Below the pieces are notes generated by a model. The model had not been told where the DNA came from and made no database searches. It saw only the letters and a program-made list of their open reading frames with translations. A DNA stretch of 64,000 bases, taken from assembly GCA_037954235.1 (NCBI GenBank), contig JBBMOA010000021.1, positions 22,734,625 through 22,798,624 of the forward strand, read 5' to 3'. The first letter of the stretch is position 1, and every line of letters starts with the position of its first letter. The stretch is from Aulostomus chinensis (taxonomy: Eukaryota; Chordata; Actinopteri; Syngnathiformes; Aulostomidae). Shown here piece after piece: positions 43,809 through 54,234 of the stretch. The position numbers were made by a program, and so were the translations under genes.

Positions 43809-44110
43809 CTAAGATTCGTGATTGATCGTCCTGTTTCGATGTCGGTCACAGATAGTGGTTCTGAGAAATTGTTTTTACATGTGTGACCTGATGCACTGCG
43901 AACGAAAACAGTCTTTTTGCTTCTTTTGTATTCAGGAGGAGAGGTTCTCACTACAGTTGTACAAGCTCCGGAGTCGCAGAGGAAATCAAACTCTGCTCCC
44001 CCAACTTTTAATCGTCTGATTGGCATCTTGCTTTGATTAGCTACACAAGCTTGTATGTCTAGCATATTTTCGTCTTCATCATCAGTCGGTTGTGATGTAG
44101 ATGAAGCTAG
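43805..44110 (-). pseudogene. pro: ERV protease
   Basis: The reading continues in the frame of the gag zinc knuckle after the UGA at 44111-44113. An acidic linker is followed by an ATG at 44065, then the active site FLCDSGACTTVV (about 43985-44020), a retropepsin D-S-G, and VRSASGH. A shift near 43805 precedes the second half. Retropepsins act as dimers to mature Gag and Pol. Confidence 0.82.
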
Positions 44111-45240
44111 TCATGATGATTGGTTACGTTTTTCAGGACAGTCTCTGGCTTGATGTCCTGTTTGTTGACAATGGAAGCATGCTCTGTTAATTCTGTCCCT
44201 TTCTCTTGTTCTTCATCTCTGTTATTTTGAGGACGGGAAGTTTGAGGACGTTTCCATCCACTTTGTTCCTGTCTTTTATCTTTTCCTCGGTTAAAATCAA
44301 CTTTCCCTTTCCATGGTGTTTTCCCTCCTTGAGGGTGGAACACAAATACTCCTGCTGGATCATTTCTTGAGTCTCTGGCCTGTTTTTCTGCCAGGACTTT
44401 TTCGGCATGTCTTGCTTGTAATATGCCATCAGCCACTGTTCCAGTTCCCATGAGAACCCAATTCTTTTTTACAATTCGTTGTATGTCCGGTTGTAGACCG
44501 TTCACCATTGCTAGTTTTAGCTGATGTTGGAATGGGGATGCTGGATCAGCGCTGTATGGTATGCCAGAGTGTTTCCGCATTACCTTGGACAGGCGGCCCA
44601 CGTATTCACTTGGGTCTTCACCTGATTTTTGTGTACATGATCCAATTTTGGTGTAATCAGGTTGTGTCTGATATTCATTTCTCATTCTCTCCCATACTTC
44701 TCGCAACTGTATGGTTAGATTGAGGTCATCTGGGTGAAATGGTCTTCCTTGGGGGTCGGTTCCAGTAAATGGGCCTTGTACACTGGACCAACAATGTCTA
44801 CATACTAGTAGGAGAAGTCTGACTATTTCTTGACCATTTAGTCTGAAACTTCGAATAAGTTCCTGTAATTGGTTTATGCTTTCATTTGTATCTTCACTGG
44901 GAGGTGTGATTCCATCTGCGGCTCTCCGGAGGTCTCCGGGAGTCCATGGACGGAATACTTCGAGAGTAGGTCGTATGTCAGCACCATCTCCATCTGTGTC
45001 TGTGCCGTATCTCGGGTTTGCGACTTCCACTAGAGGAGCTAGAGTTCCTCCAACTGCTCTTTCTTTCTCACTTTCGTCTGAGGAATGTTCTGGTTTTCCG
45101 TCCCTGTAAGCACGGACTGTGTCTTTCACATCTTGCCAGGGGTATTTACTTTTCCCTTTATTCTTTTCATGTGGGCTCGTGCTGTATGGGCGTGTTGACT
45201 TCGCAGTTGAAGTACACTCAGTTTTGATTTGTCGGCCCCT
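44111..45240 (-). pseudogene. gag: ERV Gag: capsid and nucleocapsid part
   Basis: In the interrupted gag, this part starts at the nested-element junction (45240). It has a basic-acidic linker, a capsid region (FRPWTPGDLRRAADGI, PFTGTDPQGRPF, SGEDPSEYVGRL, VNGLQPDIQRIVKK) and a basic, Gln-rich nucleocapsid. The capsid frame runs to a TAG at 44107-44109. The single CCHC knuckle (CFHCQQTGHQARDC, about 44130-44175) lies in a shifted frame, so a one-base indel sits near 44200. The knuckle frame ends at TGA 44111-44113 followed by CTAG. Confidence 0.85.
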
Positions 45241-45650
45241 TGTCATGGTTTGCAGTTTGCAACACTAGTTTCTCCAAGGCACCCTGAATGCATCACCTCT
45301 CACTCCCTCACCCAACCTCCTCTGCCAATCAGTCTCTATCACCTGCACCTGTCCCATAGCTATTTAGGTCTCCCTCTCCCTTCATTCTCTGCCAGATTGT
45401 TATGCGTGATGCCCAACTCTCCAGCGTTTTTCCTTGGACTGACTTCCCGGCTTCGACCCTGCCTGCTTCGACTACTCCCCCCTGCCTCAGCCCTGGTAAC
45501 CACTTCTGCCTTGATTCGCTGCAAGACTGCCTCTGTTTTTGCCTGCCCATTATTGTGGTTACGTTCCTGGCATCCTCGAAATAAAGGCCATTACCGATTC
45601 AACTTCTGTTGCTGTGTGTTGCATTTGGGTGCATAACCCCCACCGTTTCA
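45241..45650 (+). repeat. Chromovirus 5' LTR
   Basis: 410 bp. TATA-like TATTTAG at 45361 lies 30 bases before GCCAGATTGT (45391), the inferred RNA start. AATAAA at about 45579-45584 is the polyadenylation signal. Confidence 0.93.
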
Positions 45651-45652
45651 GT

Positions 45653-45662
45653 ACAATCTGGC
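45653..45662 (+). promoter_or_regulatory. Chromovirus self-primer site
   Basis: ACAATCTGGC, two bases past the LTR, is the exact reverse complement of GCCAGATTGT at 45391-45400 in the LTR, where the RNA 5' end should be. Tf1 and sushi-type elements prime reverse transcription from such a pairing instead of a tRNA. Confidence 0.75.
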
Positions 45663-45667
45663 CAAAC

Positions 45668-48600
45668 ATGGACCCAGCACGCACTTCCCCTGCCCAAAAT
45701 CGTTTTGAAATCATTGAAGGGGTCCTCCAGCAACATGAGGCCCTCATGGCATCTGCCTCGGCTGAGGCCAGACAGGCCGCAGCCACGCAAGAACAGGCTA
45801 TCGGTTCTTTGGCTAACCAAGTGCACCAGTTAACTGCAACCATCGCCCAATTAATCCCTGTTAGCTCTGCCTCTGCCTCTGCCTCTGACCCTGCCCCTGC
45901 TCCTCCAGCAACCCCCGTTCTGGCCCCCGGGCGAGTTTCTGAACCAAGAATTGGAGCCCCTGAACGTTATGCTGGTGAGCCTGACGGTTGTAATCCATTC
46001 CTGACAAACTGCACCATCTTTTTTGCATTGCAACCTCTCACCTTTGCTTCTGAACAAGCTAAAGTAGCTTTTACCATCAATCAGCTAACAGGGAGAGCGA
46101 GGCTGTGGGGCACCGCTGAGTGGGATAAACAGACTCCGGCCTGTACTTCATTTGAGTCATTTGCTTCTGAGCTACGCAAAGTATTTGGGCAGGGTGTCCA
46201 TTCAACGGATGCAGGGGGTCTCCTGAGTCTATGTCAGAAGGGTCAGTCTGTGTGTGATTTTTCGATTGATTTCCGCACGAAGGCCCGTGCTAGTGGCTGG
46301 AATGGGAGTGCTCTTCGTGATGCTTTTCTGCATGGGCTGGCTGATTACATCAAGGATGAACTTGTGTCTTACCCCCTACCCCTTTCTCTCGATGATGTCA
46401 TCGCTCTTGCTATAAACATTGACCTTCGCATCCAGGCTCGCAGGAGAGAGAAACAAAAGACACCTCCCGCTCATGTATCTGCTCATGCATCACGAGGCTC
46501 TGCTTCCAACTTGGCCCACTCTGCAGCCACTCCTGAGCCCTTAACCAACAGCCTTGAACCCATGCAGTTAGGCCGCACCAGTCTGTCCCCTGAGGAACGT
46601 GAGCGGCGCCGCAAGTCAAATCTCTGTCTGTACTGTGGTCGACCAGGCCACTTCATCTCACACTGTCCAGTAAAAGGGGAGGGCTCATCAGTAGTGGAGG
46701 GGTTACTGGTGAGTCCATCCTCTTTTAAAGCCTCCTCTGTTTTTGATCGTCCCTTGTTTATAGCCAAGCTCCTTCTGCCGGAAGCCTCTCAAGTCCTGTC
46801 CACTTTTATTGATTCTGGAGCAGATGCGAATATAATTGACAAGGAGTTAGCTCTACAGCTGGGAATTAGTTTGTTACCCCTTCCTTGTTCTGTGCCTGCC
46901 AGGGCTCTGGATGGTCATCTGCTGGGGATGGTCACTCATCAGACCATACCGGTCCACCTACTCATATCTGGAAATCACCACAAAACCATCCAGTTTTATG
47001 TCCTGCCCTCACCTCGCCTCCCTCTTATACTGGGCTACTCATGGCTTCGCCACCATAACCCCCATATTGACTGGTCGGCAGGGGTCATCCGTGGTTGGAG
47101 TTCCGCCTGCCATCAGGTCTGCCTGAAGCAGGCGGCTGCACTGCTCCGCTCTCCACCTCCCTGTGGCCAGCCCGATCTCTCTGGGGTCCCAGCCCAGTAT
47201 CATGACCTTCGTGAGGTATTCAGCAAGGTTAAGGCCATGTCTCTACCCCCTCATCGTCCCTATGATTGCGCCATTGACCTTCTGCCGGGCACCACCCCTC
47301 CCAAGGGGCGCCTCTACCCCCTTTCTGGCCCTGAAAGGGGGGCCATGGAGACCTACATCAAGGACTCCCTGGCAGCTGGTCTCATTCGACCATCTTCATC
47401 TCCTGCTGGCGCTGGCTTCTTTTTTTCGAAAAGAAGGACAAAACCCTCAGACCTTGCATCGATTACAGAGGCCTCAATGAGATAACCATAAAGAACAGGT
47501 ACCCTTTGCCACTCATGTCATCAGCTTTCGAAATACTCCAGGGGTCCAGGGTCTTCACTAAACTGGATCTACGCAACGCATACCATTTGGTCCGCATCAG
47601 GGAGGGGGATGAGTGGAAAACAGCGTTCAACACCCCCACAGGCCATTATGAGTATCTTGTCATGCCTTTTGGTTTAACGAATGCCCCTGCTGTCTTCCAG
47701 GCTTTAGTTAATGATGTCCTGAGAGATATGCTGAACCACTCTGTTTTCGTTTATCTAGACGATATTTTGATTTTCTCCAAGTCTTTGGAGGAGCATATTC
47801 GTCATGTAAGGGCAGTCTTGCGACGACTTCTGGAAAACTCCTTGTTTGTCAAAGCTGAGAAGTGTGAGTTCCATGAATCCTCGGTCACCTTCCTTGGGTA
47901 CATTGTGGCCCAGGGTAGTCTACAAATGGACCCCGATAAGATTTCAGCTGTAACAGCCTGGCCCGCCCCTGAGAATCGAAAACAGCTACAGCGCTTCCTG
48001 GGTTTTGCTAACTTTTATCGCCGCTTCATTCGTGGTTACAGCACGGTAGCTTCCCCCCTCACAGCCCTTACCTCATCCAAAATCCCATTCTCCTGGACCC
48101 CTGCAGCCAATAGGGCTTTTGAAACTTTGAAGGCACGCTTCACCACCGCCCCCATTCTGCATGTCCCTGACCCTGAAAGACAGTTTGTGGTTGAAGTGGA
48201 TGCCTCTGATGTTGGAGTGGGGGCAGTGTTGTCTCAACGCTCAGCATCTGACCAGAAGCTCCACCCATGTGCCTTCTTCTCTCGCCGACTGAACCCTGCA
48301 GAACAGAACTACGACATTGGTAACAGAGAATTGCTTGCCGTAAAACTAGCTTTGGAGGAATGGCGGCATTGGCTGGAGGGAACCAAGGTTCCGTTCCTTG
48401 TCTGGACAGATCATAAGAACCTGGAGTATATCCGCACAGCCAAACGCCTAAATTCACGTCAAGCCCGCTGGTCACTCTTTTTTACACGCTTCAACTTTTC
48501 TCTCTCCTACCGCCCAGGGTCCAGAAATGTCAAGCCCGATGCTCTGTCCCGCCAATTTTCTAAAGACAATTCCCCTGTTGAGACCGCCCCTCTTCTGCCC

Positions 48601-50226
48601 CCTTCCTGTCTTGTTGCCTCCCTTTCCTGGGACATTGAAGAGAGAGTCAAAGCCGCTTCAGTCAACCAACCTGGACCAAGTGCTTGCCCCCCTGATCGTC
48701 TTTTTGTACCCGCTACATTAAGGTCAGAGGTCTTACAGTGGGCACATGCATCCAAGCTCACCTGTCACCCTGGGGCACACAGAACCAAGGAGTTCCTGTC
48801 TCGACGGTTCTGGTGGGCCACTATGGATGAGGATGTGCGTGAGTTTGTCAAAGCCTGTCCGATTTGTAATCAACACAAACCATCTCATCAAGCTCCTGCT
48901 GGTCACCTTCATCCACTCCCCATACCCCATCGGCCCTGGTCACATATATCCCTGGATTTTGTAACTGGTCTTCCTCCCTCTGAAGGTAACACCACCGTAC
49001 TCACCATAGTTGATAGGTTCAGTAAGATGGCACATTTCATTCCCCTTCCCAAACTCCCCGCTGCTAAAGAGACTGCGGAACTCCTCCTTCAGCATGTTGT
49101 TCGCCTTCACGGAATCCCTGCCGATATAGTTTCTGATCGAGGCCCCCAGTTCACATCCATTTTTTGGCGAGAGTTCTGTAGTTTGTTGGGGGCCTCTGTT
49201 AGCCTGTCCTCAGGTTTCCACCCCCAGTCAAATGGCCAATCCGAACGAATGAACCAAGATATGGAAACCACTCTCCGCTGTCTGGTGTCATCAAATCCCT
49301 CATCCTGGTCTAGACAATTGGTTTGGGTAGAATTTGCCCACAACACCCTGGTCAGTTCAGCCACCGGTCTCTCCCCTTTTCAATGTTCATATGGGTATCA
49401 GCCTCCTCTGTTCCCTGCCCTTGAAAAAGAGGCTTCTTGCCCTTCTGTGACCACTTTCATTCAGCGCTGCCAACGCACCTGGACACAAGCCCGCAGTTCC
49501 CTCCAACGCTCTGCCGATCGCTACTCCACTTCTGCCAACCGTCATCAATCACAAGCCCCTGCTTACCGGGTTGGACAAAAGGTTTGGCTTTCCACAAAAG
49601 ACCTGCCTCTCCGTGTCGAATCCAATAAATTGGCACCCAGGTTCATTGGTCCATTCCCCATCGAAAGGATAATAAACCCCGTAGCAGTGAGACTTACGCT
49701 CCCTCGGTCTATGCGCATTCATCCCACCTTCCATGTTTCCAAAATCAAGCCTGCTCCAGAAAGTCCCTTGGTTCCTCCAACACCGCCTCCTCCCCCTCCT
49801 CGCATCATTGAAGGTGGCCCTGTGTATGCTGTCCGTCGCCTCCTGCGTTCTCGCCGCCGAGGGCGAGGCATACAGTTTTTGGTTGACTGGGAAGGTTATG
49901 GCCCTGAAGAAAGGTCTTGGGTTCCTGCCTCTTTTATTGTTGACCCTCAACTCATTGCTGACTTTCACCAGAAGAACCCTGATCAGCCCTCTCTCACTTC
50001 CACCACGGTTAACTCTCGTCGATCTGTCCTTTCTCAACAGCATCACCTTTTTCCCCCAGTGCCACGTGATGGAGAGGAAGAGGAACCTCAGGACACTCTG
50101 GAGACTCCGAACTCTCAGGATGACATGGGTGGGACGGATGTTCCGAATGATCAGGATGGCTCTCTTGCCTGGACTCCCTCCCACCCCACCCCAGACATGG
50201 AATGGTCTGCTTCTCCTGAGTACTAG
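45668..50226 (+). pseudogene. Chromovirus gag-pol polyprotein, one frameshift
   Basis: ATG at 45668 just after the primer site. Gag: a coiled-coil-prone N-terminus, PERYAGEPD..., WDKQTPACTSFESFASEL, then a CCHC knuckle (CLYCGRPGHFISHC, about 46624-46665). Protease: FIDSGADANII (about 46803). RT: a one-base deletion next to the T-run at 47420-47426 shifts the frame; it continues to FVYLDDILIFS (about 47750). RNase H: EVDASDVGVGAV, WTDHKNLEY. Integrase: HHCC zinc (48765-48870), LDFVTGLP, SDRGPQF, GFHPQSNGQSER. Chromodomain: about 49817-49965 (VYAVRRLLRSRRRGRGIQFL, WEGY..ERSW). Chromodomains steer integration to marked chromatin. Otherwise intact, so possibly a young copy. Confidence 0.92.
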
Positions 50227-50302
50227 CCCCCCACCTGGTTCCCCCTCCTCCCTCCCTCCCCTGTTTTGGGACGTCGGGAGCCGTCCCTTGAGGGGGGGGT
50301 TC

Positions 50303-50714
50303 TGTCATGGTTTGCAGTTTGCAACACTAGTTTCTCCAAGGCACCCTGAATGCATCACCTCTCACTCCCTCACCCAACCTCCTCTGCCAATCAGTCTCTA
50401 TCACCTGCACCTGTCCCATAGCTATTTAGGTCTCCCTCTCCCTTCATTCTCTGCCAGATTGTTATGCGTGATGCCCAACTCTCCAGCGTTTTTCCTTGGA
50501 CTGACTTCCCGGCTTCGACCCTGCCTGCTTCGACTACTCCCCCCTGCCTCAGCCCTGGTAACCACTTCTGCCTTGATTCGCTGCAAGACTGCCTCTGTTT
50601 TTGCCTGCCCATTATTGTGGTTACGTTCCTGGCATCCTCGGAATAAAGGCCATTACCGATTCAACTTCTGTTGCTCTGTGTGTTGCATTTGGGTCCATAA
50701 CCCCCACCGTTTCA
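50303..50714 (+). repeat. Chromovirus 3' LTR
   Basis: 412 bp, same motifs as the 5' LTR. Two extra bases (GCTCTGTGTG) near 50675, and changes near 50641 and 50696. Confidence 0.93.
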
Positions 50715-51131
50715 CCCCTAGTTGTAGGGCCGGTGTAACTTACTTCCTCATCTGATCCTGACTGGCTCTCTATTTCTCCTTTCTTCGTATTTCTCTTTGA
50801 CCTGTCTCTTACTCTCATACATGTTTCCTCATCTTCTCCTATCATACTACACAGCTTTTTCTCCAACTTCTGCTTCTCCTTGTCTTGCATTCAACCATTC
50901 ATCTGACCATTCACACATTTTGTCCAGTTTCTGTCTTTTCTTACTTCCCTTTTTCTGCTTCTGTCTATCAACTGCTAACTGTGAGCGGAGCGACAGGATG
51001 TCTGTTAGTGATAGGTTTCCGGAAAACCCATATTTGGACATCCATTTTGAACATACTTGTCCTGCGCCTGGGTACAGTTTTTCCATGTACAGGGCATCGC
51101 CTGTTAACTCTTTGCTTTGACCTTTTCCCAT
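50715..51131 (-). pseudogene. gag: ERV Gag: matrix part
   Basis: The ATG at 51131 has a strong context (ACCACGATGG). The product begins MGKGQS, an N-myristoylation-type start that would direct Gag to the plasma membrane. The frame is open to 50847; a one-base shift near 50885 leads into the Lys/Glu-rich continuation (frame of 50890-50715), which then joins, in frame, the capsid part on the far side of the chromovirus. It starts 9 bases after the leader ORF stop. Confidence 0.82.
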
Positions 51132-51140
51132 CGTGGTTTA

Positions 51141-51356
51141 TTAACACATTAAATTGAAAGCTTCAACCTTGACTATTAATTCTTCAGCAAGTTCGAGGTC
51201 AATGAACCTTTGTCTTATTTGGATTCTATCGTCATAGAATGTGACTCGACTATATTTTACACTTGGAACATCGCGATCACTGAATATATAATCGACTTTT
51301 GTTTGACGTCTCTGTGGGTCGACCCAAACTCCAATTATTAATTCGCTTTCGGACAT
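51141..51356 (-). CDS. Leader ORF upstream of ERV gag
   Basis: 71 codons from an ATG at 51356 to a TAA at 51141-51143, ending 9 bases before the gag ATG. The product is hydrophilic, mixed in charge, with no signal peptide, membrane segment or motif I recognise. Position between primer site and gag recalls the orfC of walleye dermal sarcoma virus, but I cannot claim homology. It is intact although gag and pro-pol are broken. As an upstream ORF it would also affect gag translation. It could be a chance frame: 216 bases is not decisive by length alone. Confidence 0.5.
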   Translation of the reverse strand: MSESELIIGVWVDPQRRQTKVDYIFSDRDVPSVKYSRVTFYDDRIQIRQRFIDLELAEELIVKVEAFNLMC

Positions 51357-52019
51357 TTATGTTTTTTATATGTCTTTTGGGAGTCGTCAATTTAACACCT
51401 GGGGTGGTCGCTACTTGACGACTTTTCTCAGTGGGACAACAATTTGAAATTACCAGTCTGTAGTAACTCTCACTTCTACCCTTTCAGGTGGAGAATTCTT
51501 GCCTGTGCATCTACAGGTGGTTTGTTGTTTCCTTCCCACTTTTTTATGTAGTAACTGTCGTGAGTGATGGACAGTTAACTACCATTCATACTTTTACACT
51601 TTCATTCGTCTGTTTGTTCTGTACCTCGGGACTTTTGCGTTTTATTAAGACAGTACGTCGTCTTAATTCTGTCTAATCCCTCCGGATTAGTTTTTTAGAC
51701 CTCTCACTGGGTCACACTGTCGGAGATCCTCCGTCTCCTTTACTTAGAAGTATTACGTCACTTCTATACTGACAACCTAGGTTATTCGCTCTCCTCCGGT
51801 ACAGACACAATCACACTTTTGGTCTTTTCGTGTCTTACGTCAGACAATCGCTGTTTCTTCGGAAAACGAGTAAACCGCGGCGACGGCGCCCGGTCTCCTC
51901 TAACCACCGGCCCAACACGAATTCAACGGTTTTGGGTCTTTCAGTTCCCCTATGGTGAACTGGCTGTCGACAGTCTGCGGTGTGGATTCCCGGCGTCGTC
52001 GAGGCAGTCACTGCGTTTA
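51357..52019 (-). promoter_or_regulatory. ERV 5' leader (probable packaging region)
   Basis: About 660 bases of leader between primer site and leader ORF. Near its end GTCGTCAA (51383-51390) and TTGACGAC (51415-51422) form an 8-bp stem around an inner CACC/GGTG stem. Retroviral leaders usually hold dimerisation and packaging signals here. No long open frame is convincing. Confidence 0.5.
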
Positions 52020-52036
52020 TCCGGCTCGAAGGACCA
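52020..52036 (-). promoter_or_regulatory. ERV primer-binding site, tRNA-Tyr type
   Basis: The minus strand reads TGGTCCTTCGAGCCGGA, the complement of the CCA-ended 3' terminus of vertebrate tRNA-Tyr as I know it. It lies 6 bases inside the LTR boundary (52043), a slightly larger gap than the usual 1-3. Confidence 0.72.
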
Positions 52037-52042
52037 ATTAAA

Positions 52043-52331
52043 TGTTAAGGGAAAACAGGTCGAAACCTAAATTCCCGCTATTAGGAAAGACACAACACGA
52101 ACTAATTCAGCTTTGTACAAAGGGCACCCTGTCTCAGTGGCTTCCCGAGAGAGTCCGCCGAGACAGTTCCTTGCTTCTTTATTATACTGATAAGACAGAT
52201 ACATGGGAGTGTGGATGGGTGCTCATATCAAGGCAGGTGCGTTCTCATGATGATAACAGTGTGACCTTGAATGAACTTCTATTTGAACATAGTGTGACAA
52301 TAAAACATTAAAACATTATTTTCTTTTATCA
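52043..52331 (-). repeat. ERV 5' LTR
   Basis: 289 bp, identical to the 3' LTR except for one base near 52099. The retroviral promoter should be here; on the minus strand the AATAAA lies at about 52178-52185. Confidence 0.93.
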
Positions 52332-52336
52332 GTTCT

Positions 52337-53720
52337 CCTCCTCCTATCACATAATTTAGTTTAATATATATTGTAATTCACGTTTTGTTAACAAAAAATG
52401 ATATCTGAATCTACAGGTTTGAAAACCATTCTGCAAAGAGTCACACAAGACACATTCAGACTGCAGAGATGCCTCCACACACATGTTGTGGTGTAGAAAT
52501 ATGACTGCTGCATGATTCTGGACTGGATAAACAAAAGTAGCTGATATGATTGATAGTTGTTACACTTTGATAAACTCATATGACTGTACAGATGCTGCTG
52601 AGCTCAGTCATACAGTAGTAGACACAACCATGTACAACACTACCACACATACACGTGGATGTACATGTGCATACACGCATATATTTATGCATACACATAC
52701 ACAAACAGACACACACTCACTAAACTTTAACTTCCAATGTATCTGTCATTGCATTGCATTGGCAGCTGTCGAGAAGAGTACAGTAACCCTTACTGTAATG
52801 CTGGTTTACAGTACACTTAACTACACTATCACAACCCGCTGATTAATCCCGCCTCCATGCATGAGCACCCACATGCAAGTCAAATGTTCAAATATGTACC
52901 AGATAATCTGGAATAAATGCAATTACAAAAGTACACTTTTAGACTTTTAATGTTTTTAGAGGCAGAGGTTTTACGCTATCATACAGTGAAGTCCACTATC
53001 ATAACAAAAAAATCTCACCACAAGAACAAAGTATGTTCATGATACAACACTGGAATTTATATATGGCATTTATTGTGCTATGTATGAATTTTATGTGAAA
53101 GTTATACGAACTTTTCATTTCACAACAGGTGAAATGTCTGAAACTTGTACGAACTTCACCATCAGGAGCGGAAGAGACAAGAACAAGAACAAGACAACCA
53201 ACAGCACCACCAAGTATCACCAATATTAAACATTCTGCTGTCACTGACAGTGAAAGTCTCTCTCGCTGCCACCAGAGGAGGCCAATCAGACAGCTAATGC
53301 CTGACCAAACATTGCCAGCTTGAGGGAGGCTTCCTACACTGTTAGTCCTTCCTTCATATTTGTTCATTAAACTTAATTTTGTGAACAGGTTTTTGTATTG
53401 AAAATTTATTTAATTTTCTTTTTGTGTCTTTTTAAGTTTCATACAATCAAAATATGTTTATTTTTTTAACCTTCATTTTACAATATGAAATTGGTTTTCT
53501 TCAATCTCAGTATAAATTAAACTTAATTTTATTGCTTATGTCAAAAATAAATGTTAGTTCCTGCCCACCTGCTGCACTAAACTAAAGAACTGGTCTAGGC
53601 ATCTATCCATCTTGCTTCTGACAGAGACCATGCAGGAATACTTCTTCTGCAGTGCATGTAAGTAACTATATACATCACCATTTTAGTCTTTGCCTTAAGG
53701 TATATGACCATGTTTTACTA
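52337..53720. other. No gene seen
   Basis: Right flank of the ERV. CA-rich stretch at about 52620-52715. A 122-codon minus frame at 52999-53367 has no domain I recognise. Confidence 0.5.
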
Positions 53721-53723
53721 CTG

Positions 53724-54230
53724 TCATGTCCAAGTAATCTTGGCAGTGGTCTTTGTTTGCCTTGTGTCTATGTTGTCCTGTGATTTCCCGTTTTATTTTG
53801 AAATCTAACTCTCCTTACATTTCAGGTAACTTCCCCTTCTCCTGGTGTGTTTCCCACTGGTCTGATTGTCTACCTTGCCCTGAGTGTGTCCACCTGATTC
53901 CCTTCACCTCATGTGTATTTATAGTCCGTATTTATAGTTTCTCTATGTCTTGTGCTAGTTTGTTTTGTTGCACCAACCTAAACCAGTCCATGCCTTGACC
54001 CTTGTCTCGTTGAATTTTGTAAATCATTAATCTTTTGTTGAGCTCAGTCCTCCTCTTTGTGAGTGATTTTGAGTTTTAGTTTCATCATAGTTCTCCTCTC
54101 ATTAGAGTGATTTTCAGTTTGTAATTTAGCCCTTTTTTATCGGCACAAGAGACCTTTTGTTTGTACTTTGTTCATAAATTTTGTTAATCCTGCTCCTCAC
54201 CTCAGAGTCTTGCACTTGGGTTCACACCAT
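53724..54230 (+). repeat. Possible Gypsy-type solo LTR
   Basis: It begins TGTCATGTCCAAGTAATC and has a composition and box order (CCCGTTTTATTTTG, CACCTGATTCCCTTCACC, two TATTTATAG boxes near 53920-53940) like fish Gypsy LTRs. The 3' end and target duplication could not be fixed. Tentative. Confidence 0.4.
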
Positions 54231-54234
54231 AGTT

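Larger units (their letters stand above)
45241..50714 (+). mobile_element. Chromodomain Ty3/Gypsy retrotransposon (chromovirus)
   Basis: Complete 5.47-kb element with LTRs at 45241-45650 and 50303-50714 and a CCCCT target duplication (45236-45240, 50715-50719) inside the ERV gag. LTRs start TGTCATGG and end CCGTTTCA; I count two substitutions and one 2-base indel between them. A single gag-pol reading frame with one frameshift ends in a chromodomain. A polypurine tract (GAGGGGGGGG, about 50290-50299) precedes the 3' LTR. The self-priming signature suggests the sushi/Tf1 group. Confidence 0.93.
39166..52331 (-). mobile_element. Endogenous retrovirus (gamma/epsilon-type), with nested chromovirus
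   Basis: 289-bp LTRs bound the element at 39166-39454 and 52043-52331; I see one difference between them. GTTCT flanks both ends (39161-39165, 52332-52336), a 5-bp target duplication. Minus-strand order: LTR, primer site, leader with a 71-codon ORF, gag, pro, pol, env remnant, LTR. Without the 5.5-kb nested element it is about 7.7 kb. Pol relates to fish gamma/epsilon-like retroviruses (YVDD RT, GPY-type integrase tail). Env is almost fully deleted, and gag and pro-pol carry a few breaks, so it cannot act alone. Confidence 0.92.

Noticed and set aside
44190..44205. Possible programmed -1 frameshift site (AAAGGG) before the gag zinc knuckle
   Set aside because: It does not fit the X-XXY-YYZ rule in the gag frame, and gag/pro already joins by a stop; a one-base indel is simpler.
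45229..45636. 135-codon plus frame, repeated near 50.3 kb
   Set aside because: It lies within the chromovirus LTRs and repeats exactly because the LTRs do.
52999..53367. 122-codon minus-strand frame with a hydrophobic segment
   Set aside because: Looks like a possible membrane protein at first sight, but has no family features and the surrounding sequence is AT-rich and non-coding in character.
53724..54230. Full Gypsy element around the LTR-like block
   Set aside because: No internal gag or pol sequence and no second LTR; only a tentative solo LTR is defensible.
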